Virus record (IMG/VR): IMGVR_UViG_3300034358_000008
Location: 1 to 64,000 of that record
DNA: 64,000 bases
Origin: a virus
Direction: 5' to 3' (one strand)
Shown: positions 33,479-41,535 of the stretch, in pieces
Numbering within the stretch: position 1 is the first letter of the stretch
Layout of the letters: each line of letters opens with the position of its first letter
Made by a program: the position numbers and the translations under genes
The notes under the pieces: model-generated
What the model was told of the DNA's origin: nothing
The model's database searches: none
What the model saw: the letters and a program-made list of their open reading frames with translations, nothing else

Positions 33479-33976
33479 GTGAAAGAATTAGCGCGTAATG
33501 ATGACATAGGTTCATCTGATGCTTATCGCTTTCTTATTGAATCGGAAGGCGAGTTACAAGAAGCGATCGGTAGTGTTATCGTAAAAGATAACCTTAGTCT
33601 TCGGGCAAGTGTCCGGGGCGCAGTAGACGTACCGGGGACGTATCCGTACATTGTTTGCATCTACGGTGATGAAGAATACGATTTCGTTTCACTGGCATTC
33701 GTAACAGTCTCTGATTTCTTTGATGGTCCGAATTACTGCCAACAAATCCGTGATCAGTTGATCAATGCTGAAACCATGAAATGTCAAATGGAACGCATCA
33801 ATGATGCAATCCAAGCCAAAGAGTCTGAAGTTGAGTTCCGTGATCTCGATGATGAGCCTAATCCAGATAATCAGTACTGTCTTAATAACGCACAAGCTGA
33901 ATGGTTTCGTCTGAGTGGCTTTAAAGTTAACTGGGAAAAATATCCACGCACGTGGAAGGTCTCTGGTTGGTTCTAA
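33479..33976 (+). CDS. hypothetical protein, GELxxxI paralog 2
   Basis: 165 residues from GTG 33479 (AAGGAGG upstream). FLIESEGELQEAIGSVI, LRASVRGA, TYPYIVCIYGDEE and FVTVSDFF match the gene at 32822. It is about 18 residues longer, with a Trp-rich C-terminus. Confidence 0.74.
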   Translation: MKELARNDDIGSSDAYRFLIESEGELQEAIGSVIVKDNLSLRASVRGAVDVPGTYPYIVCIYGDEEYDFVSLAFVTVSDFFDGPNYCQQIRDQLINAETMKCQMERINDAIQAKESEVEFRDLDDEPNPDNQYCLNNAQAEWFRLSGFKVNWEKYPRTWKVSGWF

Positions 33977-33997
33977 GCTTTAATAAGGAGTAAAACG

Positions 33998-34147
33998 ATG
34001 TTGGGGTTCGATGATCCAATGACCCGTGCAAAACGGGCACGCAGTAAGCGTCAACAGCAAGCTTTCTTTAATCTGACCATCGGGCTAGTACTCGGTGGGT
34101 CTATGTCGTTTCTAGTGATGGAACTAATCAAAGGAGTTTCTGTATGA
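33998..34147 (+). CDS. 49-residue single-span membrane protein
   Basis: ATG 33998 with AAGGAG eight bases upstream. Basic head (RAKRARSKRQQQ), span at about 23-43 (FFNLTIGLVLGGSMSFLVM). Stop overlaps the next start (ATGA). Confidence 0.65.
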   Translation: MLGFDDPMTRAKRARSKRQQQAFFNLTIGLVLGGSMSFLVMELIKGVSV

Positions 34148-34629
34148 GCGGGTTCTGGGGATACGGCAGTGAAGGACATGAAGCGTTTCACGAAAACGCA
34201 TTCAATGAATTATTAGAGACTGTGCATGGGGATGCCAGTCACATCGATCCATTAGTGATGCCTGTTATTACACATGCCTTCGCTTACTACGGTGCAGTGA
34301 GTGTGTGGAGTTGTGAGGGTCATCCAGAGCGTGGTGACAACAAAGGTTACATCACCTGGATCTTTAAGGACGCTGTGAAGCACATGGCCTTTCTGGCGAT
34401 GATGAACCAAGCTCAAACTTGGATGCACAACATCGATCAGAAGGCACACCTGATGTTCGAGTTGGAAGCTAATCCACTGCATCACTCTACAACTGAATAC
34501 GATACCATGGCAATGCCTTCGTTAACACTGCGTACCATGTCGTTCCGTAATAACCGCATTAAAGCACGCTGGTGGGATGAGCTGTTGGAATGCATTACCA
34601 AAATTACTCAAATGACAAAAGGACTTTGA
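34144..34629 (+). CDS. hypothetical protein, SxxGH-x-GYI paralog 1
   Basis: 161 residues. AVSVWSCEGHPERGDNKGYITW is a conspicuous Cys/His segment seen in other uncharacterised phage proteins as I recall. The next gene has the matching SVVAMSHSGIG then NGFIQF, so they look paralogous. Function unknown. Confidence 0.73.
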   Translation: MSGFWGYGSEGHEAFHENAFNELLETVHGDASHIDPLVMPVITHAFAYYGAVSVWSCEGHPERGDNKGYITWIFKDAVKHMAFLAMMNQAQTWMHNIDQKAHLMFELEANPLHHSTTEYDTMAMPSLTLRTMSFRNNRIKARWWDELLECITKITQMTKGL

Positions 34630-34630
34630 A

Positions 34631-35140
34631 ATGTCACTACCTACCCTGCCGACCGTAACACTAAACTGCAAGAAAATCGACCACGAAAAACTCTACGATC
34701 ACTTCGAAAAGAAACAAGACGAAGGCCGGTGGGATAAATACAATACGGATATGTTGACATTCGTTAACTATCTGTGGAATCGTCAACTGGGTTCCGTTGT
34801 GGCTATGTCGCACAGCGGTATTGGAGAAGACGTTTCCAATGGCTTCATTCAGTTCATCTGCGACCATCCGGTAATGATGAATGATCTGATCTCAGAGTTG
34901 TCTACTGTACGTGATATTACATCACGCGCATCTCAGCCAACCATCGAGATCCGTTCCAAGTCATTGCCACGGGACATTGATATTCCGGGTATCCACTCGC
35001 ACATCACTGTGATGTTCCGTACACCTCGGTTCCGTTCTCGTAACGAAGCCAGTGCATGGTGGTCAACGCTCGCTGGTAAAGTGACCCAATCCTATGAAAC
35101 TAATATAGGAGACGGTCATGTTGAGAGCCGTGTTGCTTAA
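34631..35140 (+). CDS. hypothetical protein, SxxGH-x-GYI paralog 2
   Basis: 169 residues. LTFVNYLWNRQLGSVVAMSHSG and NGFIQFICDHP align with the preceding gene, but Cys and His are lost (SHSGIG for SCEGHP). Overlaps the next gene by 23 bases. Confidence 0.72.
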   Translation: MSLPTLPTVTLNCKKIDHEKLYDHFEKKQDEGRWDKYNTDMLTFVNYLWNRQLGSVVAMSHSGIGEDVSNGFIQFICDHPVMMNDLISELSTVRDITSRASQPTIEIRSKSLPRDIDIPGIHSHITVMFRTPRFRSRNEASAWWSTLAGKVTQSYETNIGDGHVESRVA

Positions 35141-35537
35141 AGGTAATCCAAGGTTCGTCAAGACTGACCTAGCCTTAGAATACTACAACGATATCACCCA
35201 GTTCGTTGAAGAACTCGGTGTAAGCGTTACAGACGATCCAGAAGCTTTGGATAGTGCAGACATCATCATTGCCCATGGCAAAGCTGTAACTCGTCTAGGT
35301 GACACTGGCGTGGTTCCAGTTGTTCGTCTGGGACATCCTGATGGCGTATGTCATCCTAAAGATTACGACTGGCAATGTAATGGACAAAAGGGTATACCGC
35401 CTGATGAACATTTGATCCTGACTGCTGACCAGAAATTGGCGATGCAAGAAAAGATCGAGTTTCTCAAACGGGCAACAACCCCAGCGGTAGCTGTAGAGTC
35501 ACGTCAGGCCTCCTCACGGCGCCCTGGAGTGCGTTAA
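35118..35537 (+). CDS. hypothetical alpha/beta protein
   Basis: 139 residues. Strands RAVLLKGNP, DIIIAHGKAV and VVPVVRLGHPDG with helices between suggest a Rossmann-like or hydrolase-like fold. No catalytic set can be assigned. The C-terminus is Ser/Arg-rich. Confidence 0.7.
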   Translation: MLRAVLLKGNPRFVKTDLALEYYNDITQFVEELGVSVTDDPEALDSADIIIAHGKAVTRLGDTGVVPVVRLGHPDGVCHPKDYDWQCNGQKGIPPDEHLILTADQKLAMQEKIEFLKRATTPAVAVESRQASSRRPGVR

Positions 35538-35539
35538 GG

Positions 35540-35881
35540 ATGTCACTGGTAAACGTCATGCAGTTCTGCAAAACGATCTCTCAGGAGTCTCATGGGAGCT
35601 ATACGGTAGATGAGCTAATAGAGTACGCTAAAGGTAAACCTGTAACTTCGGTTGATCTTGAAGAACTCCGTTGGCAGTATCCACATGATCGTATCAGCAA
35701 GAAGCGTCTTGACCGAATAGTCATAGACGGTTTCCCTATCATCGTTATGCGAGATGCTGATGGTACACTTAAGACACTCGATGGGTTCCATCGCGCTTAC
35801 AAGGCTATAAAGGAAGGTCGTAAGACTATCCAAGCTGTACTGATTACAGAAGCTGATCTAAGAAAGCTACGATCACGCTAA
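35540..35881 (+). CDS. ParB/Srx-fold protein
   Basis: 113 residues. After a short helical N-terminus, PIIVMRDADGTLKTLDGFHRAYKAIKEG and IQAVLITEADL match the ParB N-terminal (ParB/sulfiredoxin) fold, with DGFHR in place of the usual DGRHR. There is no DNA-binding domain. Members act as CTPases, nucleases or DNA-modification helpers; which applies here is not visible. Confidence 0.7.
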   Translation: MSLVNVMQFCKTISQESHGSYTVDELIEYAKGKPVTSVDLEELRWQYPHDRISKKRLDRIVIDGFPIIVMRDADGTLKTLDGFHRAYKAIKEGRKTIQAVLITEADLRKLRSR

Positions 35882-35893
35882 CACGTCATAAAG

Positions 35894-35913
35894 CCCCTAC
35901 CTTCGGGTAGGGG
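35894..35913. terminator. bidirectional terminator
   Basis: Stem CCCCTACC/GGTAGGGG, TTCG loop, flanked by CATAAAG and TTATGCTGTTTCTTTTTT, at a convergent junction. Confidence 0.88.
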
Positions 35914-35931
35914 TATTATGCTGTTTCTTTT

Positions 35932-36306
35932 TTATTTCATTGTACGCTGAGTACGGAGCAGTTCGCGTGCACGAACCCACATCTTCTGGAACAGGTCTTT
36001 ACGTTGACGGATGACCTGATTGCCGCCACGGACAATATCAGTTGTTTCAATTTCAGGGTTATTCCGTGCTTCGTCCATCAAGTCATGCATGTGCTTTAGT
36101 GTAATGACTTGGTTCTCTTCGGTTAGCTGCGGATACAATCGATCGTATTCATCTGCGTAATCGAAGTCACGCGTAATACGGTAACCTACTGTACCGATGT
36201 CGATACGAAAGAAGCCACGGTAAGCATGGAAGCCTCCACCGATACGCCACATTTCATCACCGGGTTTGTTTACAAGCTTCTCTATTTTGAACTGAGGTAG
36301 TTTCAT
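35932..36306 (-). CDS. hypothetical protein
   Basis: 124 residues from the minus-strand ATG at 36306 (AGGTG upstream); the frame extends to 36360 inside the radical SAM gene. Central beta segment (WRIGGGFHAYRGFFRIDIGTVG) and charged C-terminus. Coupled to the gene before it. Confidence 0.72.
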   Translation of the reverse strand: MKLPQFKIEKLVNKPGDEMWRIGGGFHAYRGFFRIDIGTVGYRITRDFDYADEYDRLYPQLTEENQVITLKHMHDLMDEARNNPEIETTDIVRGGNQVIRQRKDLFQKMWVRARELLRTQRTMK

Positions 36307-36313
36307 GTTACAC

Positions 36314-37198
36314 CTATTTGAGGAAAGTCCCACAGGAAGCCTGTACATCTGTACCGACACGCGGGATTAGTTTGACACGGCCTTCAGGCAAGCGTCGTTT
36401 GATATAGCGGTAAAGGTAATCGATCTGACCGAATACAGGTTCACGTGACAGGTGTCCCTCTGGTGGATTGTAGCGAACGATATTCCAGTTAACGTCTAGT
36501 TGATAACCATCGATCTCATCTAGAATACACTTGACGTCATGGAGTGTGTCATTCTCGTGTTCAATGAAAGCGTAATGGATCTTTGGAACTTTACCGGTGT
36601 GGAGCTGCCATTCTTTAAGTGCACTAAACGCATTACGTGGGTATTGGGCTTTAGGTAACCAACGCCGACGGAATCGTTCGTTAAGCGAATATACAGAGTA
36701 GTACAACTCAGGGTAAACCGTTGGATCTTGGAATACGTTTACTAGACCCCTGTTACCGAACTCCTCAGGGAAGATAGTCGAGATCAGGAATTTAGCTTCC
36801 AATCCGTATGCAGCTGCACGTTCTTTCAACCCACGCAGAATCAAGTCAGCATTAGCTAAGAAGATCCTGTTGGCCAATGGTTCGCCACGCGCCATGAAAT
36901 TAAAGTGAACACGTTCAGCCGGATGTTTGGTAGCATAGTATGCCAATACTTCGTCCGCCTGCTGGAAATATTCCTCCACAGTGACGTCACGCAGATCAGT
37001 CTGTCCAGTGGCCGTCAACCAGCACATCCTACAAGCTTGCTTACAGCCCGTCTGAGAGCTTAAGTAAACAATGAAGTACTCGTCTGTCCTTCTTACATAA
37101 CGTGCCTCCAATCGTCCCCTGTGATCTTCAAAGACATGTTCGAAGTTAACGGATTGGTCTAATTGCGAATGGTGTTCTTTAAAGATCAGCTGGGTCAT
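36314..37198 (-). CDS. RlmN/Cfr-like radical SAM protein
   Basis: 294 residues. SSQTGCKQACRMCW holds the C-x3-C-x2-C iron-sulfur motif (Cys 52, 56, 59). FNFMARGEPLAN matches the RGMGEPLLN segment of RlmN and Cfr. RVGTDVQASCGTF near the end matches their methyl-carrying Cys (289 here). Those enzymes methylate adenine C2 or C8 in 23S rRNA, and RlmN also tRNA. Two oddities: the N-terminal accessory domain of about 70-90 residues is missing, and the second catalytic Cys, seven residues before the first cluster Cys in RlmN, is Tyr 45. The target RNA is unknown; the tRNA cluster nearby is suggestive. Confidence 0.82.
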   Translation of the reverse strand: MTQLIFKEHHSQLDQSVNFEHVFEDHRGRLEARYVRRTDEYFIVYLSSQTGCKQACRMCWLTATGQTDLRDVTVEEYFQQADEVLAYYATKHPAERVHFNFMARGEPLANRIFLANADLILRGLKERAAAYGLEAKFLISTIFPEEFGNRGLVNVFQDPTVYPELYYSVYSLNERFRRRWLPKAQYPRNAFSALKEWQLHTGKVPKIHYAFIEHENDTLHDVKCILDEIDGYQLDVNWNIVRYNPPEGHLSREPVFGQIDYLYRYIKRRLPEGRVKLIPRVGTDVQASCGTFLK

Positions 37199-37208
37199 GG
37201 TAGGTCCT

Positions 37209-37853
37209 TTAGTATTTATAAGGTGCTTGGGTTGAAAGCTCTTCTAGAGTTTGGTAAGTAGCCAACCAATCGGTAGGCCAGCCTTGAGCGAGTTCGTATA
37301 ACCGATCTAACAGAGCTTCCCAATCGTAACTTCGACCAGGGAGATATTCTACGAATAGCTGTGCCATACCGCCTGTCCGTAAAGTTACTTCCTTACTGAT
37401 CTCATCCATTCGTTCCCAATGAGCGTTAAGGTCTTTACTCTTCCAAGCAACGAATACATCGAAGTCATTGTAACTACATTCGTAGAAGTCTTGCGACAGG
37501 TCACCAATCAAACAACCGATGTCATAACGGGCTTTCTCTTTAATAGCCTCGTCAGTACGGAGAGATGGTACTTCTATCTTAATCTTGAATTTACCAATGT
37601 TGTACAACGTGATGATAACATTGACGTGACGTTCGCCTTTGGTGTTAACCCACAGGGAATAAACGACGTCGTGTGCATTGAGCATCTTATCCAGTTCACG
37701 TCGGACTATGTTTCGGAACGGTACTTGGTTAAGGTACTGGTGACGCTTAGCTATTAAAGATAGTTCTTTAGAGAAAGTTGTAACCCATTCATCAACGCTT
37801 GGATTGAAGCGACTCTTAACATGAACATGCGCGATAAAATCATGTAGGTACAT
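37209..37853 (-). CDS. hypothetical protein
   Basis: 214 residues, helical N-terminus, a beta-rich middle (VNVIITLYNIGKFKIKIEVP) and an aromatic C-terminus. Likely first gene of the minus-strand operon with the radical SAM gene. No family recognised. Confidence 0.73.
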   Translation of the reverse strand: MYLHDFIAHVHVKSRFNPSVDEWVTTFSKELSLIAKRHQYLNQVPFRNIVRRELDKMLNAHDVVYSLWVNTKGERHVNVIITLYNIGKFKIKIEVPSLRTDEAIKEKARYDIGCLIGDLSQDFYECSYNDFDVFVAWKSKDLNAHWERMDEISKEVTLRTGGMAQLFVEYLPGRSYDWEALLDRLYELAQGWPTDWLATYQTLEELSTQAPYKY

Positions 37854-37921
37854 AGGAACCTCGGATAGTAGTGGTCTACACTATCTACCATACAAGTATT
37901 TATTGGAACCTATTATAGCCC

Positions 37922-37929
37922 TATATTAC
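37922..37929 (+). promoter_or_regulatory. early promoter motif TATATTAC
   Basis: AACCTATTATAGCCC then TATATTAC, 33 bases before the gene at 37962, in a divergent intergenic gap. Confidence 0.75.
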
Positions 37930-37961
37930 TCTTGTGAATATCAACCCAAAAGGACTTTGAC

Positions 37962-38486
37962 ATGTCTAAAAGTAATTCGAAAGTAAACTGTGTGTTCTAT
38001 GGTTTCATCGGTGTGTTGTTAGCATTTGCTGCTGTCTGTCTCGTTATGGCTATTGCTGGCGTTCTAACTCGCCCAGTGTATGCCTCTGAAATGAAAACTG
38101 AACAGTATGAGGTGCTCTATAAGCTTCCCAAAGAGGAAGTCAAGATCACCAAAGAAGTATGTGACACTGTGACTCAATCGGCTGCCTGGATTAAAGGCAT
38201 GATCAATAAAGGTTACGATGATGATGCGATTAGTGAGAAACTGTCTGAAGCAGCTCTGGCTAATCTGGGTGATCGTAACGGTTGGATTGCCTACTACATG
38301 CTGGTTGATCCAAAGGCTTTGGCTAACATGCGTGAATGGCCTACAGAAGCCTCTTACCAGTGGATGCAACAGAAGTACCCTACCATGAATGGTGGTGAGT
38401 ACTATCAGGTATACGCCGGTGGTAAATGCGATCAATTGATCGGTAAGATTGTGAAGGTGCATCAGGTAAAGAAGCTTGATGATTAA
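37962..38486 (+). CDS. exported or membrane-anchored early protein
   Basis: 174 residues. Span at about 13-35 (YGFIGVLLAFAAVCLVMAIAG) and a possible signal peptidase site after VYASE. The remaining domain is helical with Cys 61 and a late Cys (GGKCDQL). Single gene between an early promoter and a terminator. An envelope-directed function such as superinfection exclusion is possible but unproven. Confidence 0.72.
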   Translation: MSKSNSKVNCVFYGFIGVLLAFAAVCLVMAIAGVLTRPVYASEMKTEQYEVLYKLPKEEVKITKEVCDTVTQSAAWIKGMINKGYDDDAISEKLSEAALANLGDRNGWIAYYMLVDPKALANMREWPTEASYQWMQQKYPTMNGGEYYQVYAGGKCDQLIGKIVKVHQVKKLDD

Positions 38487-38492
38487 CGTCAT

Positions 38493-38520
38493 ATTGCCCT
38501 CACCTTCGGGTGGGGGCAAT
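38493..38520. terminator. bidirectional terminator
   Basis: Twelve-pair stem ATTGCCCTCACC/GGTGGGGGCAAT (one T-G pair), TTCG loop, followed by ATTTTTTTT. Convergent junction. Confidence 0.9.
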
Positions 38521-38538
38521 ATGTTCTATTTTTTTTGC

Positions 38539-38934
38539 TTAGCTCAGCGAGCCAATCAATTTATCCCCTAGGAATAACTGTAACATGTAACCGTTCCAAG
38601 TCCTGACAGATGGTTTCCAGTATGATCGGTGATTAGAACCACCCATTGCGTCACTTGCACTATGTACTCGCCATTTACCCATCAATGTGTCTTCAAGCAT
38701 TACCCGCATTTGTTCACGGGTACGCGTGCAATCTCCCAGAAGGTTTTCACGAGTATATACTTCGGCTTCCATTAGGTACAGGTTAATGAGATCTTGCGGT
38801 GGTTGCATAACCTGGTCAGCTATGGATAGACTCCGAGCCGTTACCTTTTGCACATTCTTCAGTGCGCTCTCAGCAGCTTTACGTTCACCGTGCATACGAG
38901 CAATGTTGTTCTTAAGTGTTTCTAGTTTACGCAT
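38539..38934 (-). CDS. hypothetical coiled-coil protein
   Basis: 131 residues from the minus ATG at 38934 (GAGGAAA upstream); the longer frame to 39045 runs through a terminator. Residues 1-45 form a heptad-like charged helix. No family recognised. Confidence 0.7.
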   Translation of the reverse strand: MRKLETLKNNIARMHGERKAAESALKNVQKVTARSLSIADQVMQPPQDLINLYLMEAEVYTRENLLGDCTRTREQMRVMLEDTLMGKWRVHSASDAMGGSNHRSYWKPSVRTWNGYMLQLFLGDKLIGSLS

Positions 38935-38960
38935 TGTATTTTCCTCTAAGACGGAATAGA

Positions 38961-38980
38961 ACCCTACCCGAAGGTAGGGT
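38961..38980 (-). terminator. intrinsic terminator (minus strand)
   Basis: On the minus strand: stem ACCCTACC/GGTAGGGT with TTCG loop, then TCTATTCCGTC. It ends the candidate RNA at 38961-39242. Confidence 0.75.
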
Positions 38981-39242
38981 CTAAGGACGAGTTTACTGTT
39001 TCGCTTCAGCCCATGATACCTTGGGGAAGGGTGCTCTAATATCATCGAGTAGATGGACCTAGTGCCTGAGTCGTCAGGTGTTCAGTCTATTCGGGGTACG
39101 GGCCTTCGACTTTCCTGATACTCTCTTATTCCGACTTGTCAGAGAGCGTCACGGGACATTATTTAATCTCAACTACCTACAGTCTGTGGCCCTAGTCTGA
39201 GGGGATTGGGGGCAAGTAGTTGGAAGAGCAGGACTGTTAGTC
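38961..39242 (-). ncRNA. candidate structured RNA, about 280 nt
   Basis: No convincing gene lies between 38935 and 39249. The minus-strand transcript would start near the ATAGTATGTA element (39244-39253) and stop at the terminator 38961-38980. Helices seen: CCTGA/TCAGG with a tetraloop (39065-39078) and CTCTCT/AGAGAG (39121-39146). On the plus strand 39214-39241 looks like a D-arm plus GTT anticodon arm but has no T-arm. Confidence 0.45.
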
Positions 39243-39243
39243 T

Positions 39244-39253
39244 TACATACTAT
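39244..39253 (-). promoter_or_regulatory. ATAGTATGTA element (1 of 4)
   Basis: Exact 10-mer on the minus strand in front of a non-coding, terminator-bounded stretch. It overlaps the end of the gene at 39250. The TATG core matches the phiKZ middle/late promoter core. Confidence 0.55.
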
Positions 39254-39873
39254 CGTGACCAGAGTATTTCTTTCCACTCGTCCGGTAGTTTGTTCATCAG
39301 GTCCTCTACAGTTTGACTCTGGATAAACTGTTTCTGGAGTTGATGATACCTCCAACCCTGAACGGTTTCATATCGAATATCATCGGCGTTATTAGAAGCG
39401 ATATAACCCTTGATCACGTGTAAATCATCACGTGTTTCTTTGTCCCATATCGGTACTATAATTACCGTACCCTTGTACTCTTGATAGAAAGCTAGATCTT
39501 TCAGCAAGTAAACTTTCACCTTACAGTCCGTGTGATAATCTACTACCGAATTGTAGTGCTTAATGAGTTCCAATGCCGCGGGGAACAGCATAGCTAATTC
39601 CTTGGACTGCCTTTGTTCAAGTTCCCATTGCATTACAGTTGTAACAGTTTCGTCAGACAACTCAAGTTTGACTGGGTACGATTGACCACATGAGCAATAA
39701 GTGTAAATAAGCTTATTACCTGTTACCCAGATATCGCCCGATTGTTGGGCATGTAACTGGAGACTACCGTCCGCATCTTCAACGAAGTATTCCTTTTCGG
39801 GATTAAATGCAATTACAGGTGACGCTGGATTAGCGTGGATATAACGTGAAAGAATGCTTTGATCTAATACCAT
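39250..39873 (-). CDS. hypothetical protein
   Basis: 207 residues. YTYCSCGQSYPVKLELSD has a CxC knuckle; the rest is mixed alpha/beta (KVKVYLLKDLAFY, TVIIVPIWD). No family recognised. Confidence 0.72.
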   Translation of the reverse strand: MVLDQSILSRYIHANPASPVIAFNPEKEYFVEDADGSLQLHAQQSGDIWVTGNKLIYTYCSCGQSYPVKLELSDETVTTVMQWELEQRQSKELAMLFPAALELIKHYNSVVDYHTDCKVKVYLLKDLAFYQEYKGTVIIVPIWDKETRDDLHVIKGYIASNNADDIRYETVQGWRYHQLQKQFIQSQTVEDLMNKLPDEWKEILWSR

Positions 39874-39944
39874 GATGTTTGCCTATGTGAAGTTGTCGTA
39901 GTGTGTCTCACCCGACTTCATTAGATTATCAATGTGAGTACTAT

Positions 39945-40484
39945 TTATCCAAAGACCGCTCTAGCAGCCGCTTCGCTTGATTGCAGTTCACCGCAGTAGT
40001 TACTATACCTGCCAGTAGCAGGATCAAAGCGGAGTTGATCTGTTTTCTTAGGACCGATTGTGATTACCAGTTTCTCGCAGGCTTCGCGGAAACTGAGTGC
40101 TGTTTCTCGACCTATTAGACTAGGTGGTTCATGGTTACCATTATCACGCCAACCAACGGACCAGATCTCAAACTCCCGTGGACGAAGGATATGGTCACGG
40201 CACTCTTTAAGGACGGACATGATCTGATCAAAGTCTTCATAGCCTAAAGCTGTAGCATCACGAACAAATGCACGTTGTGAATGGCCATCAGTCACTAGTT
40301 CGTCCAGAGCTTCTGACTTCTCAATCAAGACGCCTTTGTTATAAAGGATAGCGAGGTCGTTCCACTTCATCCATTCACCCTGTGGGTCCTCTGTGAGCTT
40401 CCCAGTGGGTGGTGGAGCATGTCGGTCAACGATGATACCGATTGGTTTAGATGTATAACGTTTAATAAGAGTTAGGGCTGACAT
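39945..40484 (-). CDS. hypothetical protein
   Basis: 179 residues. Ends in a helix (SSEAAARAVFG). FEIWSVGWRDNGNHEPPS is the most distinctive stretch. No family recognised. Stop-start contact with the next gene suggests one operon with 40484-40717. Confidence 0.72.
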   Translation of the reverse strand: MSALTLIKRYTSKPIGIIVDRHAPPPTGKLTEDPQGEWMKWNDLAILYNKGVLIEKSEALDELVTDGHSQRAFVRDATALGYEDFDQIMSVLKECRDHILRPREFEIWSVGWRDNGNHEPPSLIGRETALSFREACEKLVITIGPKKTDQLRFDPATGRYSNYCGELQSSEAAARAVFG

Positions 40485-40717
40485 TAGTCTACCTGTATGC
40501 TGATGTAGATCTTGGTTGATCCGGCGTAGATGATATCGTCATTGGTGTACTGTCCAGCCGATACTGGTTTAGATCCAATCACTACGTGATAGTTATCATT
40601 CTTGAAGTTCTTTATAAATCGACAAACCTTGTGTCGTATGTATACGCGACATTTAGTCGATAGCCTAGGGAATTCCTTAGCTATGATCCGATCCATTGTA
40701 CGGTGGTAATCTTGCAT
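40484..40717 (-). CDS. small hypothetical protein
   Basis: 77 residues from minus ATG 40717 (GAGG five bases upstream). Basic middle (RLSTKCRVYIRHKVCRFIKNF). No family recognised. Confidence 0.68.
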   Translation of the reverse strand: MQDYHRTMDRIIAKEFPRLSTKCRVYIRHKVCRFIKNFKNDNYHVVIGSKPVSAGQYTNDDIIYAGSTKIYISIQVD

Positions 40718-40724
40718 GGTCACC

Positions 40725-40895
40725 TCACAACGTGCACCGCTTGGCTAAAATTTCAGGGGTCATCTTTTGAGCTTCATGTTCGCGAGCGGCACGTTCATTG
40801 AATAGTCGACTACGTTCAGCATGTTGGGCTAAACGTTCTTCTCGGGTAGGGGCAATACGTTGAAGGATCTTTTCCAATAGGTTTTCTGAAAGCAT
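40725..40895 (-). CDS. 56-residue protein, RCTL-tail paralog 1
   Basis: Minus ATG at 40895 preceded by GAGG. Helical, ending MTPEILAKRCTL. The gene at 41972-42142 has the same length and ends RPTEEMLNRRCTI, so the two are paralogs flanking tRNA-Trp. Confidence 0.7.
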   Translation of the reverse strand: MLSENLLEKILQRIAPTREERLAQHAERSRLFNERAAREHEAQKMTPEILAKRCTL

Positions 40896-40902
40896 GGTAA
40901 CC

Positions 40903-41160
40903 TCAATGGCACATGTTAGAACCGACTGTATGGCATTCGCACATACAGATCTTTCTTTTGGCTGTACCGACTTCAACATGATGGTAGATAGGGTATCGTT
41001 GTTCCCGACTATAGATCCACTTACCTAGTTCAGAAGTAGTATCTTCTACAGCAACCAACTTAGCGGACTCGCCATAGTTCTGCTGAAGAAATGTTTCCTT
41101 TACCGTACCATCAGTATTGATGTATTTCTGGTAAGTGTTATCACAGCATGGCTGGCACAT
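40903..41160 (-). CDS. small Cys-rich protein
   Basis: 85 residues. MCQPCCDN at the start and KICMCECHTVG near the end offer a possible two-site zinc ribbon. The middle is polar. No family recognised. Confidence 0.68.
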   Translation of the reverse strand: MCQPCCDNTYQKYINTDGTVKETFLQQNYGESAKLVAVEDTTSELGKWIYSREQRYPIYHHVEVGTAKRKICMCECHTVGSNMCH

Positions 41161-41223
41161 GGATTAATCCTCAATTAGTTAACTATAGGTCTAGACTAGT
41201 GGGTAATCTTTGAGACGGCATAA

Positions 41224-41243
41224 AGCCAGCCCGAAGGCTAGCT
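41224..41243 (-). terminator. intrinsic terminator (minus strand)
   Basis: Minus-strand stem AGCTAGCC/GGCTGGCT with TTCG loop, then TTATGCCGTC. It ends the stretch running from tRNA-Trp. Confidence 0.75.
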
Positions 41244-41535
41244 CGTACCAATCGACTACTTTTTGTAAGGCGCGGTCTTATTAGCGCTCCCTTGTACATG
41301 AGACCATCATCGCTTCAGTAGATGGAGGGATCTCAAGTAAACAGTTCGGTTGCGCGACGCAACCTATTTCTAACAGCAGCCGGTCCTCCCGGTCATGGGG
41401 TTTGAACCCTTCCGTGTTAGCTGTATTGTACAATGTTCTCTCCGGTGGCTACGGGTCTTTTCCCTCATTCCTGAGGTCTAGGGTCTTCTCACGCTTACGA
41501 GGCGCTGTCACTATCGCAATCCACATGAACATTGT
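41244..41535 (-). ncRNA. non-coding stretch between tRNA-Trp and a terminator, structured
   Basis: Nothing protein-like is seen from 41161 to 41554. Hairpins: GAGA-CCATC/GATGG-TCTC (41300-41334) and GGTTGCG/CGCAACC (41348-41364). A T-arm-like GGGTTCAAACCCC occurs on the minus strand around 41398-41411, but no full cloverleaf can be closed. It may be a processed RNA or a decayed tRNA. Confidence 0.4.

Noticed and set aside
39173-39355. 60-residue minus-strand frame over the 39-kb non-coding stretch
   Set aside because: Overlaps a better gene (39250-39873) out of frame, is low in plausible structure and lacks an RBS.
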